The notes under the pieces: generated by a model
The model's input: only the letters and a program-made list of their open reading frames with translations
Database searches by the model: none
Told to the model about the DNA's origin: nothing
Part shown: positions 1-6,806 of the stretch, piece after piece
Numbering within the stretch: position 1 is the first letter of the stretch
Layout: the number at the start of each line of letters is the position of its first letter
Made by a program: the position numbers and the translations under genes
Origin: RGIG5579 sp045597125
GTDB lineage: Bacteria > Bacillota > Clostridia > Oscillospirales > SIG627
Direction: 5' to 3'
NCBI GenBank assembly: GCA_045597125.1
Contig: JAZODR010000052.1
Location: 124,001-188,000 of the forward strand
DNA length: 64,000 bases

Positions 1-793
1 TTCCATCGGCAGTTCTACCGTTGCCGGCTCGGTAAAAGGAATTCCTTCTTATGCCAAGAGCATAAAAGCAGGTGGCATTGACGTAGTATCCATTGCAAAC
101 AGCGATGTTCTCTCCTTTGGAGAAAGCGGAAAAATGGATACCATCAATGCACTTGACGATGCATCTTTAAACTATTCCGACGAAGGCAAAATCAGCTACA
201 TAAAAACTAAGCTGGGAACAATCGCCTTTCTCACCTATGATATAATTGATGAAACGCGAGAAAATCCAAAGGTGGCATTTGAAGACGCTCCCAAGCAAGA
301 TATTGCAGCGGCAAAAGAAGCCGGCGCAAAATTTATTATCGTTCATTTCAATTGGGTCAATGCCGAGAAAAACTCTTGGGACCCATCCATGACTCAAGTT
401 CTTACCACGCGTGCCGCCGTTGATAACGGCGCAAATTTAGTGTTTGGTTCCTTCCCCAATACCATCGAAGCGATTGAGCAATACAAAGGTGTAAGTATTG
501 TTTATTGCTCAGGCGACCTCTTCCGTATGAATGGAGGAAACTCTACATCCTTCTTATTCCAGCAAGCATTTACCCTTGATAACGATCAAAATCCAATTCC
601 CGGTCAAATTCTCGTTCTCCCTCTCACAAAATCCGAAGATGAAAAAGGACTTCCCAAGATTGCCTTTGATAGCGAATCGGCCGGTACCTTCTCAAAGATT
701 ATTACCAATTCCTCCTCTACAGTTCGCTACGGTGTTGGCAAGAAAAACACCTTCACCTTAGAGCACCTCAATATCATCTCAATTGAAAAATAA
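1..793 (+). CDS. CapA-like protein, 3' part, metal site degenerate
   Basis: Only the C-terminal part is present; the frame is open from base 2 to the stop at 791-793. The order of motifs resembles the CapA/PgsA metallophosphatase-like family (poly-gamma-glutamate or capsule proteins, usually extracellular): a stretch like 'GIDVVSIANSD', then a central 'IIVHFNWV' and later 'GANLVFGSFPNTIEAIEQYKG'. In typical members these read NNH, HWG and GHHPH and supply metal ligands. Here the histidines are replaced (NSD, NWV, GSFPN), so catalytic activity is doubtful. The family assignment is by motif spacing; the missing N-terminus prevents checking for a signal peptide. It is followed at once by a hairpin shared with the convergent gene. 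Confidence 0.7.
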   Translation, partial: SIGSSTVAGSVKGIPSYAKSIKAGGIDVVSIANSDVLSFGESGKMDTINALDDASLNYSDEGKISYIKTKLGTIAFLTYDIIDETRENPKVAFEDAPKQDIAAAKEAGAKFIIVHFNWVNAEKNSWDPSMTQVLTTRAAVDNGANLVFGSFPNTIEAIEQYKGVSIVYCSGDLFRMNGGNSTSFLFQQAFTLDNDQNPIPGQILVLPLTKSEDEKGLPKIAFDSESAGTFSKIITNSSSTVRYGVGKKNTFTLEHLNIISIEK

Positions 794-825
794 AAAAAGA
801 CAGAGATTTTTCTCTGTCTTTTTTT
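793..825. terminator. bidirectional terminator between convergent genes
   Basis: The hairpin has arms AAAAGACAGAGA and TCTCTGTCTTTT with a five-T loop, flanked by an A run on one side and a T run on the other. It can therefore end transcription from both strands. It touches the stop codons of both the CapA-like gene and the DUF6273 gene. Confidence 0.9.
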
Positions 826-1702
826 AAGAAAGGTCAATTCTAAGTGCGGGTCTGGTAGCAAAAATAATGTCCGTAACCTTATGATAAGCGCCGATATAAA
901 CTTCTCCGTCATCCGCAACAACTGCAGCCTTATTACTCTTGAAACTGGGAGAACGAAGCCACCAAGCGGTATTATCGAAAGGATCGGTATACGCATAATG
1001 AAGTTTTGCAATCTCGGTTGCGGAAGTTTTGCGGGAGAAGTTATTTTCAAAATAATTCTGAGCCTCCTGAATCGAAAGGAGAAATGCCTTGTCGTAGGTA
1101 TCGTTTCCACCATTGGTACCATACAGAGGATTATCATCATTCTTAACAAAACTGGTAGGAATAATCCATTGCTGCTCCTCGGTGAAGGAATCGTTCAAAA
1201 AGCCATCGTTCAACCAACTGCGAATAAAACATTCTTCCCAAGTAATATCTTCTGCCTTCTTGTGATACGATACGCGCTCAATGGCATATTTGGTAATCAA
1301 AAACAAGCGTCCTTCTTTTTCCACATCAAGAACGATCCATTCAATTTCCTCTTTGCCATTGACATCGTTATCATCCTGCTCAAAGGTACCAAAAGTAATA
1401 ATATCGCCCTTTTTCGCATGATGGATTTTATTATAAAACTCTTCGCCATAAAGAGAAATATAAAGCTCCTTACGTTTTGCAGCAGCTTTTTTTCCCTCGC
1501 AATTTCTCAGAGCCAAAACGGCATTTTCTTTATCGCCACTATCCAAAAACTCGATAGCCTCTTTATAAGTATATGGTTTCTCAACGGAAGGAGCGCCCTC
1601 CTCGTTCCCTTCGGAATCAACAAGGAAGAAATATGCTGTAATTCCGCCAAGAATCAAAAGTATAGCTAAAACAGCTGTAATAATAATCCAAGACTTTTTC
1701 AT
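824..1702 (-). CDS. membrane-anchored DUF6273 domain protein
   Basis: 292 residues from ATG 1702, chosen because GGAGG lies 7 bases upstream; a longer frame to 1759 would run into the promoter. Residues about 4-27 form one hydrophobic segment after MKK, so the protein is probably anchored with its C-terminal part outside. The rest carries features of DUF6273: a WxxC/SWLN block around residue 165, then 'TAWWLRSP' and a terminal 'ATRPALRI'. The domain is common in Clostridia surface or lipoproteins and has no established biochemical role. It stands alone between gdhA and the CapA-like gene with its own promoter. Confidence 0.75.
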   Translation of the reverse strand: MKKSWIIITAVLAILLILGGITAYFFLVDSEGNEEGAPSVEKPYTYKEAIEFLDSGDKENAVLALRNCEGKKAAAKRKELYISLYGEEFYNKIHHAKKGDIITFGTFEQDDNDVNGKEEIEWIVLDVEKEGRLFLITKYAIERVSYHKKAEDITWEECFIRSWLNDGFLNDSFTEEQQWIIPTSFVKNDDNPLYGTNGGNDTYDKAFLLSIQEAQNYFENNFSRKTSATEIAKLHYAYTDPFDNTAWWLRSPSFKSNKAAVVADDGEVYIGAYHKVTDIIFATRPALRIDLS

Positions 1703-1730
1703 TTTCAACCTCCATATATAATCTATAATT

Positions 1731-1759
1731 ATCATATAGGATTCAATTTCCAATATCAA
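1731..1759 (-). promoter_or_regulatory. sigma-A type promoter for the DUF6273 gene
   Basis: On the minus strand TTGATA (1759-1754) is followed after 17 bases by TATGAT (1736-1731). The spacing and position about 30 bases before the start fit a housekeeping promoter. Confidence 0.65.
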
Positions 1760-1779
1760 GTTGAATTTGTGAATAATTC

Positions 1780-1811
1780 AAAAAGCCTGTCAAAATTGAC
1801 AGGCTTTTTTT
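1780..1811 (-). terminator. gdhA terminator
   Basis: AAAAAGCCTGTCAA pairs with TTGACAGGCTTTTT around a two-to-four-base loop just after the gdhA stop, with a T run at the end on the minus strand. Confidence 0.9.
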
Positions 1812-1818
1812 GTATATT

Positions 1819-3168
1819 TCAGACAACACCTTGGCTCATCATTGCTTCGGCAACTTTCTTAAAGCCAGCAATATTTGCGCCTGCAACCAGATTGTATCCG
1901 AGACCGTACTGCTCTGCAGCAGCGGCGCTGGAATCATGGATGCTCTTCATAATCTGCTTCAGCTTTGCATCAACTTCATCGGCAGTCCAATTGTAACGCT
2001 CGGAGTTCTGACACATTTCCAAACCGGAAACTGCAACACCACCTGCATTAACTGCTTTCGAAGGAGCAACCACTTTCACGTTCTGTTGAAGATACTTAAG
2101 CGTTTCATTGGGGGTAGGCATATTGGAAACCTCGAAATAATACTTGGTTCCATTTGCAACGATCTTCTCTGCGTCCTCCTGAGAAACTTCGTTCTGAGTA
2201 GCGCAAGGCATTGCAATATCGCACTTTACACCCCAAGGCTTTTCGCCGGGGAAGAAGGTAGCGTTGGGGAACGCTTTCACATAGTCCTCAACCTGACCAT
2301 GACGAGAGGAACGAATCTCAAGGAGCTTATCCAATTTTTCCTCGGTGGTAACACCATCGGGATCATAAACGTAACCGCTGCGACCGGAAATGGTAACAAC
2401 TTTTGCTCCAAGCTCTGCAGCTTTCTTGCAAACACCCCAAGTAACATTGCCGTATCCGGAGCAGCAAATAACCTTACCCTTGATTTCATCGCCAAAACGA
2501 TTCAAAACCTCAAGTCCGTAATAGATTGCACCGTAACCGGTAGCTTCAGGACGAATCAAACTACCGCCATAGCTAAGACCTTTTCCGGTCAAAACGCCGT
2601 TTTCAAAAGAACCGCGAATTCTCTTATACTGGCCAAAAAGGTAACCGACTTCTCTGGCGCCAACACCGATATCACCTGCGGGGATATCCACATCGGGACC
2701 GATGTAACGATAGAGCTCTGTCATATAGCTTTGACAGAAACGCATAATCTCGTTATCGCTTTTGCCCTTAGGATCGAAATCAGATCCACCCTTAGCGCCA
2801 CCAAGAGGCAATGTAGTAAGGCTGTTCTTAAAGGTCTGCTCAAAACCAAGGAACTTCATCATACCAATATATACAGTGGGATGGAAACGAAGACCTCCCT
2901 TATAAGGTCCGATCGCGGAATTAAACTGAACGCGGTAACCGCGGTTGACGCGAATCTTTCCTTCATCATCTAACCACGGAACACGGAAAATATACTGTCT
3001 TTCAGGTTCTACCAAGCGCTCGAGAAGAGCAAACTCTTCATATTCAGGGTGCATATCAATTACTTTTTCCAAGGAATGAAGCACTTCCTCTACAGTTTGA
3101 ACAAACTCAGGCTCGGAAGGATTCTTTTTTTTAGTTTCATTCAAAACTCTTTCAATATACTCGTTCAT
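1819..3168 (-). CDS. gdhA: glutamate dehydrogenase, hexameric GdhA type
   Basis: 449 residues, the usual length of the bacterial hexameric enzyme that interconverts 2-oxoglutarate plus ammonium and glutamate in the cytosol. The N-terminal catalytic domain shows 'YKGGLRFHP' and 'LPLGGAKGGSDFDPKGK' (the lysine-rich substrate site), followed by 'DIPAGDIGVG' and a Rossmann coenzyme domain with 'CSGYGNVTWG'. The length and the short loop type suggest NADP(H) use, but that is an inference. The SD GAGG precedes the ATG. It is monocistronic, with a near-perfect promoter upstream and a terminator downstream. Confidence 0.97.
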   Translation of the reverse strand: MNEYIERVLNETKKKNPSEPEFVQTVEEVLHSLEKVIDMHPEYEEFALLERLVEPERQYIFRVPWLDDEGKIRVNRGYRVQFNSAIGPYKGGLRFHPTVYIGMMKFLGFEQTFKNSLTTLPLGGAKGGSDFDPKGKSDNEIMRFCQSYMTELYRYIGPDVDIPAGDIGVGAREVGYLFGQYKRIRGSFENGVLTGKGLSYGGSLIRPEATGYGAIYYGLEVLNRFGDEIKGKVICCSGYGNVTWGVCKKAAELGAKVVTISGRSGYVYDPDGVTTEEKLDKLLEIRSSRHGQVEDYVKAFPNATFFPGEKPWGVKCDIAMPCATQNEVSQEDAEKIVANGTKYYFEVSNMPTPNETLKYLQQNVKVVAPSKAVNAGGVAVSGLEMCQNSERYNWTADEVDAKLKQIMKSIHDSSAAAAEQYGLGYNLVAGANIAGFKKVAEAMMSQGVV

Positions 3169-3209
3169 CTTTTTTCCTCTTTTCTCTGGAATTTTTAAAA
3201 ATTTTATCC

Positions 3210-3238
3210 ATTATAGCAAAGCATCTTTCGTGTGTCAA
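3210..3238 (-). promoter_or_regulatory. consensus sigma-A promoter for gdhA
   Basis: On the minus strand TTGACA (3238-3233), a 17-base spacer and TATAAT (3215-3210): both hexamers match the consensus exactly, suggesting strong constitutive transcription. The remaining divergent region, 3239-3403, is very AT-rich and I see no further gene in it. Confidence 0.85.
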
Positions 3239-3403
3239 GTAGTAATTTTGCACTTCTCGAAACAATATAAAGAAATTTGATTATTTGCAAAATAATATTT
3301 CCTAAAAATCCAAATTTACTTTATTTTTTTCATACCAAAATACATTTATTTCTTGAAATTATCATCTTTAAACCTTCAAAAAACTATCACTTTCAAGAAA
3401 CAC

Positions 3404-3432
3404 TTGAACCGATTCAAAAAACAAGCTATAAT
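3404..3432 (+). promoter_or_regulatory. promoter for tcdA and the ABC-F gene
   Basis: TTGAAC (3404-3409), 17 bases, TATAAT (3427-3432). A small dyad, TTCAAG at 3392-3397 and CTTGAA at 3403-3408, overlaps the -35 box and could be an operator, though it may be chance in AT-rich DNA. Confidence 0.8.
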
Positions 3433-3469
3433 ATTATAATATCAGAAAAATGAAAAGTAGGTTAAAAAA

Positions 3470-4168
3470 ATGAAGGATATTTTTATTCGTTCAGAAGCCC
3501 TGCTGGGCAAAGAAAATATATCTCGCTTACAAGACGCGCACGTTCTTGTTTTTGGTTTAGGCGGTGTTGGAGGACACGCGGCAGAAACTCTTTGCCGTGG
3601 TGGTATTGGCACTCTTTCACTGGTAGATAGTGAAAAATATGAAGCCTCAAATTGTAACCGTCAAATTTTTGCAACTCAAAACACCATTGGTAAACTGAAA
3701 ACAGAAGTTGCAAAAGAACGCCTTCTCTCTATCAATCCAGAATGTAAAATTAATACCTATTCTTTTTTCTTCGGAAAAGACCCGACCCCCGAAAAACTTT
3801 TTGACGGAGTCGATTATGTACTTGATGCCATCGACACGGTTTCGTCCAAAATGATGCTCATTGAGGAAGCCCAAATCAGAAACATTTCGATTATTTCCTG
3901 TATGGGAACAGGAAATAAACTGGACCCCACAATGTTCCGTGTTGCAGATATCAAAAAAACAAAAGTGTGCCCTCTTGCAAGAGTCATTCGTACAGAATGC
4001 AAAAAAAGAGGCATCCAAACGCTAAAGGTTGTCTATTCCGAGGAAGAACCACTTTCCGTTTCCATTTCTTCGCAAAAAGGTAAACATATACCGGGAAGCG
4101 CAAGTTTTGTTCCGGGAGTGGCAGGGATGATACTTGCCGGAGAAATCATAAAGGATATCATAGAATAA
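3470..4168 (+). CDS. tcdA: tRNA threonylcarbamoyladenosine dehydratase (TcdA/CsdL)
   Basis: 232 residues of the ThiF/MoeB/E1-like superfamily. The ATP-binding GLGGVGG loop lies at residues 29-35 and the NRQ motif at 63-65, followed by a central Rossmann core with 'DYVLDAIDTVSSK'. The short length without a rhodanese or ThiS-type partner, and the C-terminal 'GSASFVPGVAGMILAGEIIKDI', match TcdA, which cyclises t6A to ct6A at position 37 of ANN-decoding tRNAs. The stop overlaps the next start by one base (TAATG), so it is translationally coupled to the ABC-F gene. Confidence 0.9.
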   Translation: MKDIFIRSEALLGKENISRLQDAHVLVFGLGGVGGHAAETLCRGGIGTLSLVDSEKYEASNCNRQIFATQNTIGKLKTEVAKERLLSINPECKINTYSFFFGKDPTPEKLFDGVDYVLDAIDTVSSKMMLIEEAQIRNISIISCMGTGNKLDPTMFRVADIKKTKVCPLARVIRTECKKRGIQTLKVVYSEEEPLSVSISSQKGKHIPGSASFVPGVAGMILAGEIIKDIIE

Positions 4169-6051
4169 TGTTTATTATCGGTACAGAAAAACTAAGTGTC
4201 AGTTTTGGTGAAAAAATTCTTCTTGATAACATCAGTTTTTCAATCAATCAAGGCGAAAAAGTGAGCATTGTAGGTGTAAACGGCGCAGGAAAAAGTACGT
4301 TAATGCGTTTGTTATATCAACGTTCCATCCCATTTACGGGAAATATTTTCATTGCAAAGGGAAAAACCATTGGTCACCTTGAACAGCAAAACAGTTTAGA
4401 CCCCAACGCTACCGTTTACGAAGCAGCTCTTGGTGTATTTAAAACTCTGTCTGAGGAAGAAGCCAAGCTCGAAGCCCTATCCGCTGAATTAAAAACGGAT
4501 TACAGTGATAACAAAATCAAGCAATTCTCCTCTATGCAACAGCATTTTGAGGAATCGGGTGGCTACGCGTACAAGAGCCGCGCCAAAGGAACTCTAATTG
4601 GCATGGGCTTTGACGAAGATAAGCTTAATCTTAAGGTTTCTGCACTTTCCGGCGGCCAAAGAACCATCCTTCAGCTTTCTCTTTTAATTCTCGAAGAACC
4701 TGACATTCTTCTTCTCGATGAGCCTACCAACCATTTGGACATCCGTGCCTTAGAGTGGCTTGAAGATAAACTGAGAAAAATTCGAAGTACCGTTCTGATT
4801 ATTTCACATGACCGTCTGTTCTTAGACAGAATCACAGAGAAAACACTTGAAATTGAAAATACCCACGCAAAGCTTTATCCAGTCCCCTATTCCAAATATC
4901 GAGAACAGAAGAAAATTGAACGAGATATTCAAGATCGACACTACAAAAATCAGCAAAAAGAAATAGCCAGAATCGAGGCATTTATTGCCCAGCAAAAAAG
5001 ATGGAATCGAGAAAAAAACATCATAGCCGCTGAATCCAGACAAAAAGCATTGGATCGCATGGTCAAAATTGATCGAGCGGAAGCACTTCCCGATTCTCTT
5101 TCCTTTCGTTTTTCCGCCGCGCTGGAATCCGGCGAAGATGTTCTTAGCGCAAAAGAGCTTTCAAAAGCATATGGCAAAATGACTCTTTTTCATAACCTAT
5201 CTTTTGAAATCAAAAAAAATGACCGTTTTCTGATTATTGGTGCCAACGGAAGCGGAAAGTCCACCTTGCTACAAATTCTTGCAGGCAATCAAACTGCGGA
5301 TTTCGGTTCTTTCCAATATGGATATAACGTGCGAATGGGCTACTATGATCAGTATCAGCATTTAAACGAAAACGCAACTGTTTTAGAAGAACTGTGGAAT
5401 GAAAGCGATCTGACCCATACGCAGATTCGAAATCTACTAGCAACATTTTTATTCAAAGGGGATGACGTATTCAAAGAAATAAAGGTGCTCTCCGGCGGTG
5501 AAAAAGCGCGTTTGGTTCTTGCAAAATTGATGCAAAAAAAAGTAAATTTTCTGCTTCTTGACGAACCGACCAATCATTTGGATATTGAATCCAGAGAAGC
5601 CTTAGAGGAAGCGCTACTCAGTTTTGAAGGAACCATTCTCGCTGTTTCTCATGACCGTTACTTCATCAATAAACTGGCAACCAGAATGCTCTCATTTGAG
5701 GGTGATGGAAAAATATTTGAATATAACGGATCCTTTGCAGACTACAGCGAATACATATCCAAGAATAAAAAAAACGAAGCCAAAGAAGTTTCGCCGTCTG
5801 AAACTTCACCCAAAAATGATTGGGAACAAAAAAAGAAGCAAAAACAAGAAGAAAGAAAAAAACAAAACCGTCTCAAAAAAATCGAAGAAGAACTGGAATC
5901 CATAGAAAAGCGCATTCGACAAATTGAAACGGAAATCGAAAAAATCGCAACAGATTATGTAGCGCTTCAAGCCCTTTACGAAGAAAAAGAAAAACTTGAA
6001 GAAATATGTAATCGTCTTTTAGAAGAATGGACTTCCCTTGAAGATTCCTGA
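4168..6051 (+). CDS. ABC-F family ATPase (ribosome-associated type)
   Basis: 627 residues with two ABC cassettes and no membrane segments. Walker A motifs are GVNGAGKS (about 37-44) and GANGSGKS (about 358-365); the signatures are LSGGQRT and LSGGEKA; both Walker B segments read LLLDEPTNHLD. A charged linker of about 80 residues separates the cassettes, as in proteins that reach into the ribosomal E site. A Lys/Glu-rich coiled coil occupies roughly residues 540-627, like Uup/YdiF relatives. The likely role is relief of ribosome stalling or assembly; a resistance role cannot be excluded. Confidence 0.93.
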   Translation: MFIIGTEKLSVSFGEKILLDNISFSINQGEKVSIVGVNGAGKSTLMRLLYQRSIPFTGNIFIAKGKTIGHLEQQNSLDPNATVYEAALGVFKTLSEEEAKLEALSAELKTDYSDNKIKQFSSMQQHFEESGGYAYKSRAKGTLIGMGFDEDKLNLKVSALSGGQRTILQLSLLILEEPDILLLDEPTNHLDIRALEWLEDKLRKIRSTVLIISHDRLFLDRITEKTLEIENTHAKLYPVPYSKYREQKKIERDIQDRHYKNQQKEIARIEAFIAQQKRWNREKNIIAAESRQKALDRMVKIDRAEALPDSLSFRFSAALESGEDVLSAKELSKAYGKMTLFHNLSFEIKKNDRFLIIGANGSGKSTLLQILAGNQTADFGSFQYGYNVRMGYYDQYQHLNENATVLEELWNESDLTHTQIRNLLATFLFKGDDVFKEIKVLSGGEKARLVLAKLMQKKVNFLLLDEPTNHLDIESREALEEALLSFEGTILAVSHDRYFINKLATRMLSFEGDGKIFEYNGSFADYSEYISKNKKNEAKEVSPSETSPKNDWEQKKKQKQEERKKQNRLKKIEEELESIEKRIRQIETEIEKIATDYVALQALYEEKEKLEEICNRLLEEWTSLEDS

Positions 6052-6058
6052 CATAATA

Positions 6059-6111
6059 CATACCATGCCCGGCATATACATAAAACACGTATATTAAGGA
6101 GGCATGGTATG
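6059..6111 (+). promoter_or_regulatory. inverted repeat enclosing the SD and start codon of the DUF4830 gene
   Basis: CATACCATGCC (6059-6069) is the exact reverse complement of GGCATGGTATG (6101-6111). The right arm contains the end of the SD AAGGAGG (6096-6102) and the ATG (6109-6111). Inside lies a second pair, ATATAC (6074-6079) with GTATAT (6089-6094). In RNA this could hide the ribosome binding site. There is no T run, so it is not a normal terminator. Confidence 0.6.
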
Positions 6112-6603
6112 TTTGTTTTTTCTGCAAAAGTTCAAAATATAAGGCTATATCTTTCCATCGCGCTTTCGGTCCTATCCGTTATTTGCGTAATGATTTTTGT
6201 ACCATTTGATGACCAAGCCGCGATACAGGCATCAAAAAATATAAGCGAAAAAAACTTTAAAAATATTGAAAACGCAGAAGACCGAATCGCTTTTCTAAAA
6301 CAATTCGGATGGGAAATTGAACCGGAGGCAAGAGAGGTTTCGCAGGTTACAATTCCAATCAATTTTGATCCGATTTATAAAAAATACAATCAATTGCAAA
6401 TCAACGAAGGGTTGAATTTGGAAAAATACAAAGGTAAAACCGTAAAAAAATATACATATCTTGTCAGCAACCACGACTACGATGGCATTGTTTATGCAAA
6501 TCTGTTAATCTATAAAGACAGAGTGATCGGCGGAGACATTTCTTCCGCAGTTTCGGGTGGGTTTATGCACGGATTTACCAAAGACAATCTTTTCCAAACT
6601 TAA
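6109..6603 (+). CDS. DUF4830 domain protein, membrane-anchored
   Basis: 164 residues. A hydrophobic segment at about residues 12-31 follows a short basic N-terminus, giving a single-pass anchor with an external C-terminus. The body carries 'FLKQFGWEIEPEAREVSQVTI', then 'YNQLQINEGLNLEKYKGKTVKKYTY', which I recognise as the DUF4830 pattern of Clostridia; no function is established. A second ATG at 6104 is out of frame. The gene follows the ABC-F gene by 57 bases, with an unusual inverted repeat over its start. Confidence 0.8.
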   Translation: MFVFSAKVQNIRLYLSIALSVLSVICVMIFVPFDDQAAIQASKNISEKNFKNIENAEDRIAFLKQFGWEIEPEAREVSQVTIPINFDPIYKKYNQLQINEGLNLEKYKGKTVKKYTYLVSNHDYDGIVYANLLIYKDRVIGGDISSAVSGGFMHGFTKDNLFQT

Positions 6604-6647
6604 AAAGAATATAATCGGCAAAAATAGTGAAAAAAAGGATGTGACCA

Positions 6648-6764
6648 ATGACAGGATTTCAAGACTTTTTCTTTGCATTTGCGCTTGGAGTGATTTGCGC
6701 GGTAGTTCTGGCATATTTTATGATACAAATCTTTTCGGAATTACCTGCATTTTTTATATCATAA
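6648..6764 (+). CDS. possible 38-residue membrane peptide
   Basis: A short frame starts at ATG 6648 with AAGGATG about 7 bases upstream and ends at TAA 6762-6764. The peptide is almost entirely one hydrophobic segment (residues about 5-37: FFFAFALGVICAVVLAYF and onward) with a single acidic residue at each end. It lies between the DUF4830 gene and a bidirectional terminator, so it could be its co-transcribed partner. No family is recognised, and at this length chance is a real alternative. Confidence 0.4.
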   Translation: MTGFQDFFFAFALGVICAVVLAYFMIQIFSELPAFFIS

Positions 6765-6769
6765 TTGAA

Positions 6770-6803
6770 AAAAGGCAACTTCCCAAGATTGGGAAGTTGC
6801 CTT
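6770..6803. terminator. bidirectional terminator, 15-bp stem
   Basis: AAGGCAACTTCCCAA (6772-6786) pairs with TTGGGAAGTTGCCTT (6789-6803) across a two-base gap, with A and T runs on the two sides. It separates the plus-strand genes from the convergent cation ATPase. Confidence 0.88.
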
Positions 6804-6806
6804 AAT

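Noticed and set aside
1810..2973. Long open frame opposite gdhA
   Set aside because: It is the antisense shadow of a well-supported enzyme and has no recognisable family or own SD. The same applies to long frames opposite capG, mnmG and the GldG-like gene.
6059..6111. The inverted repeat as a terminator of the ABC-F gene
   Set aside because: There is no T tract, and the right arm carries the SD and start codon of the next gene.
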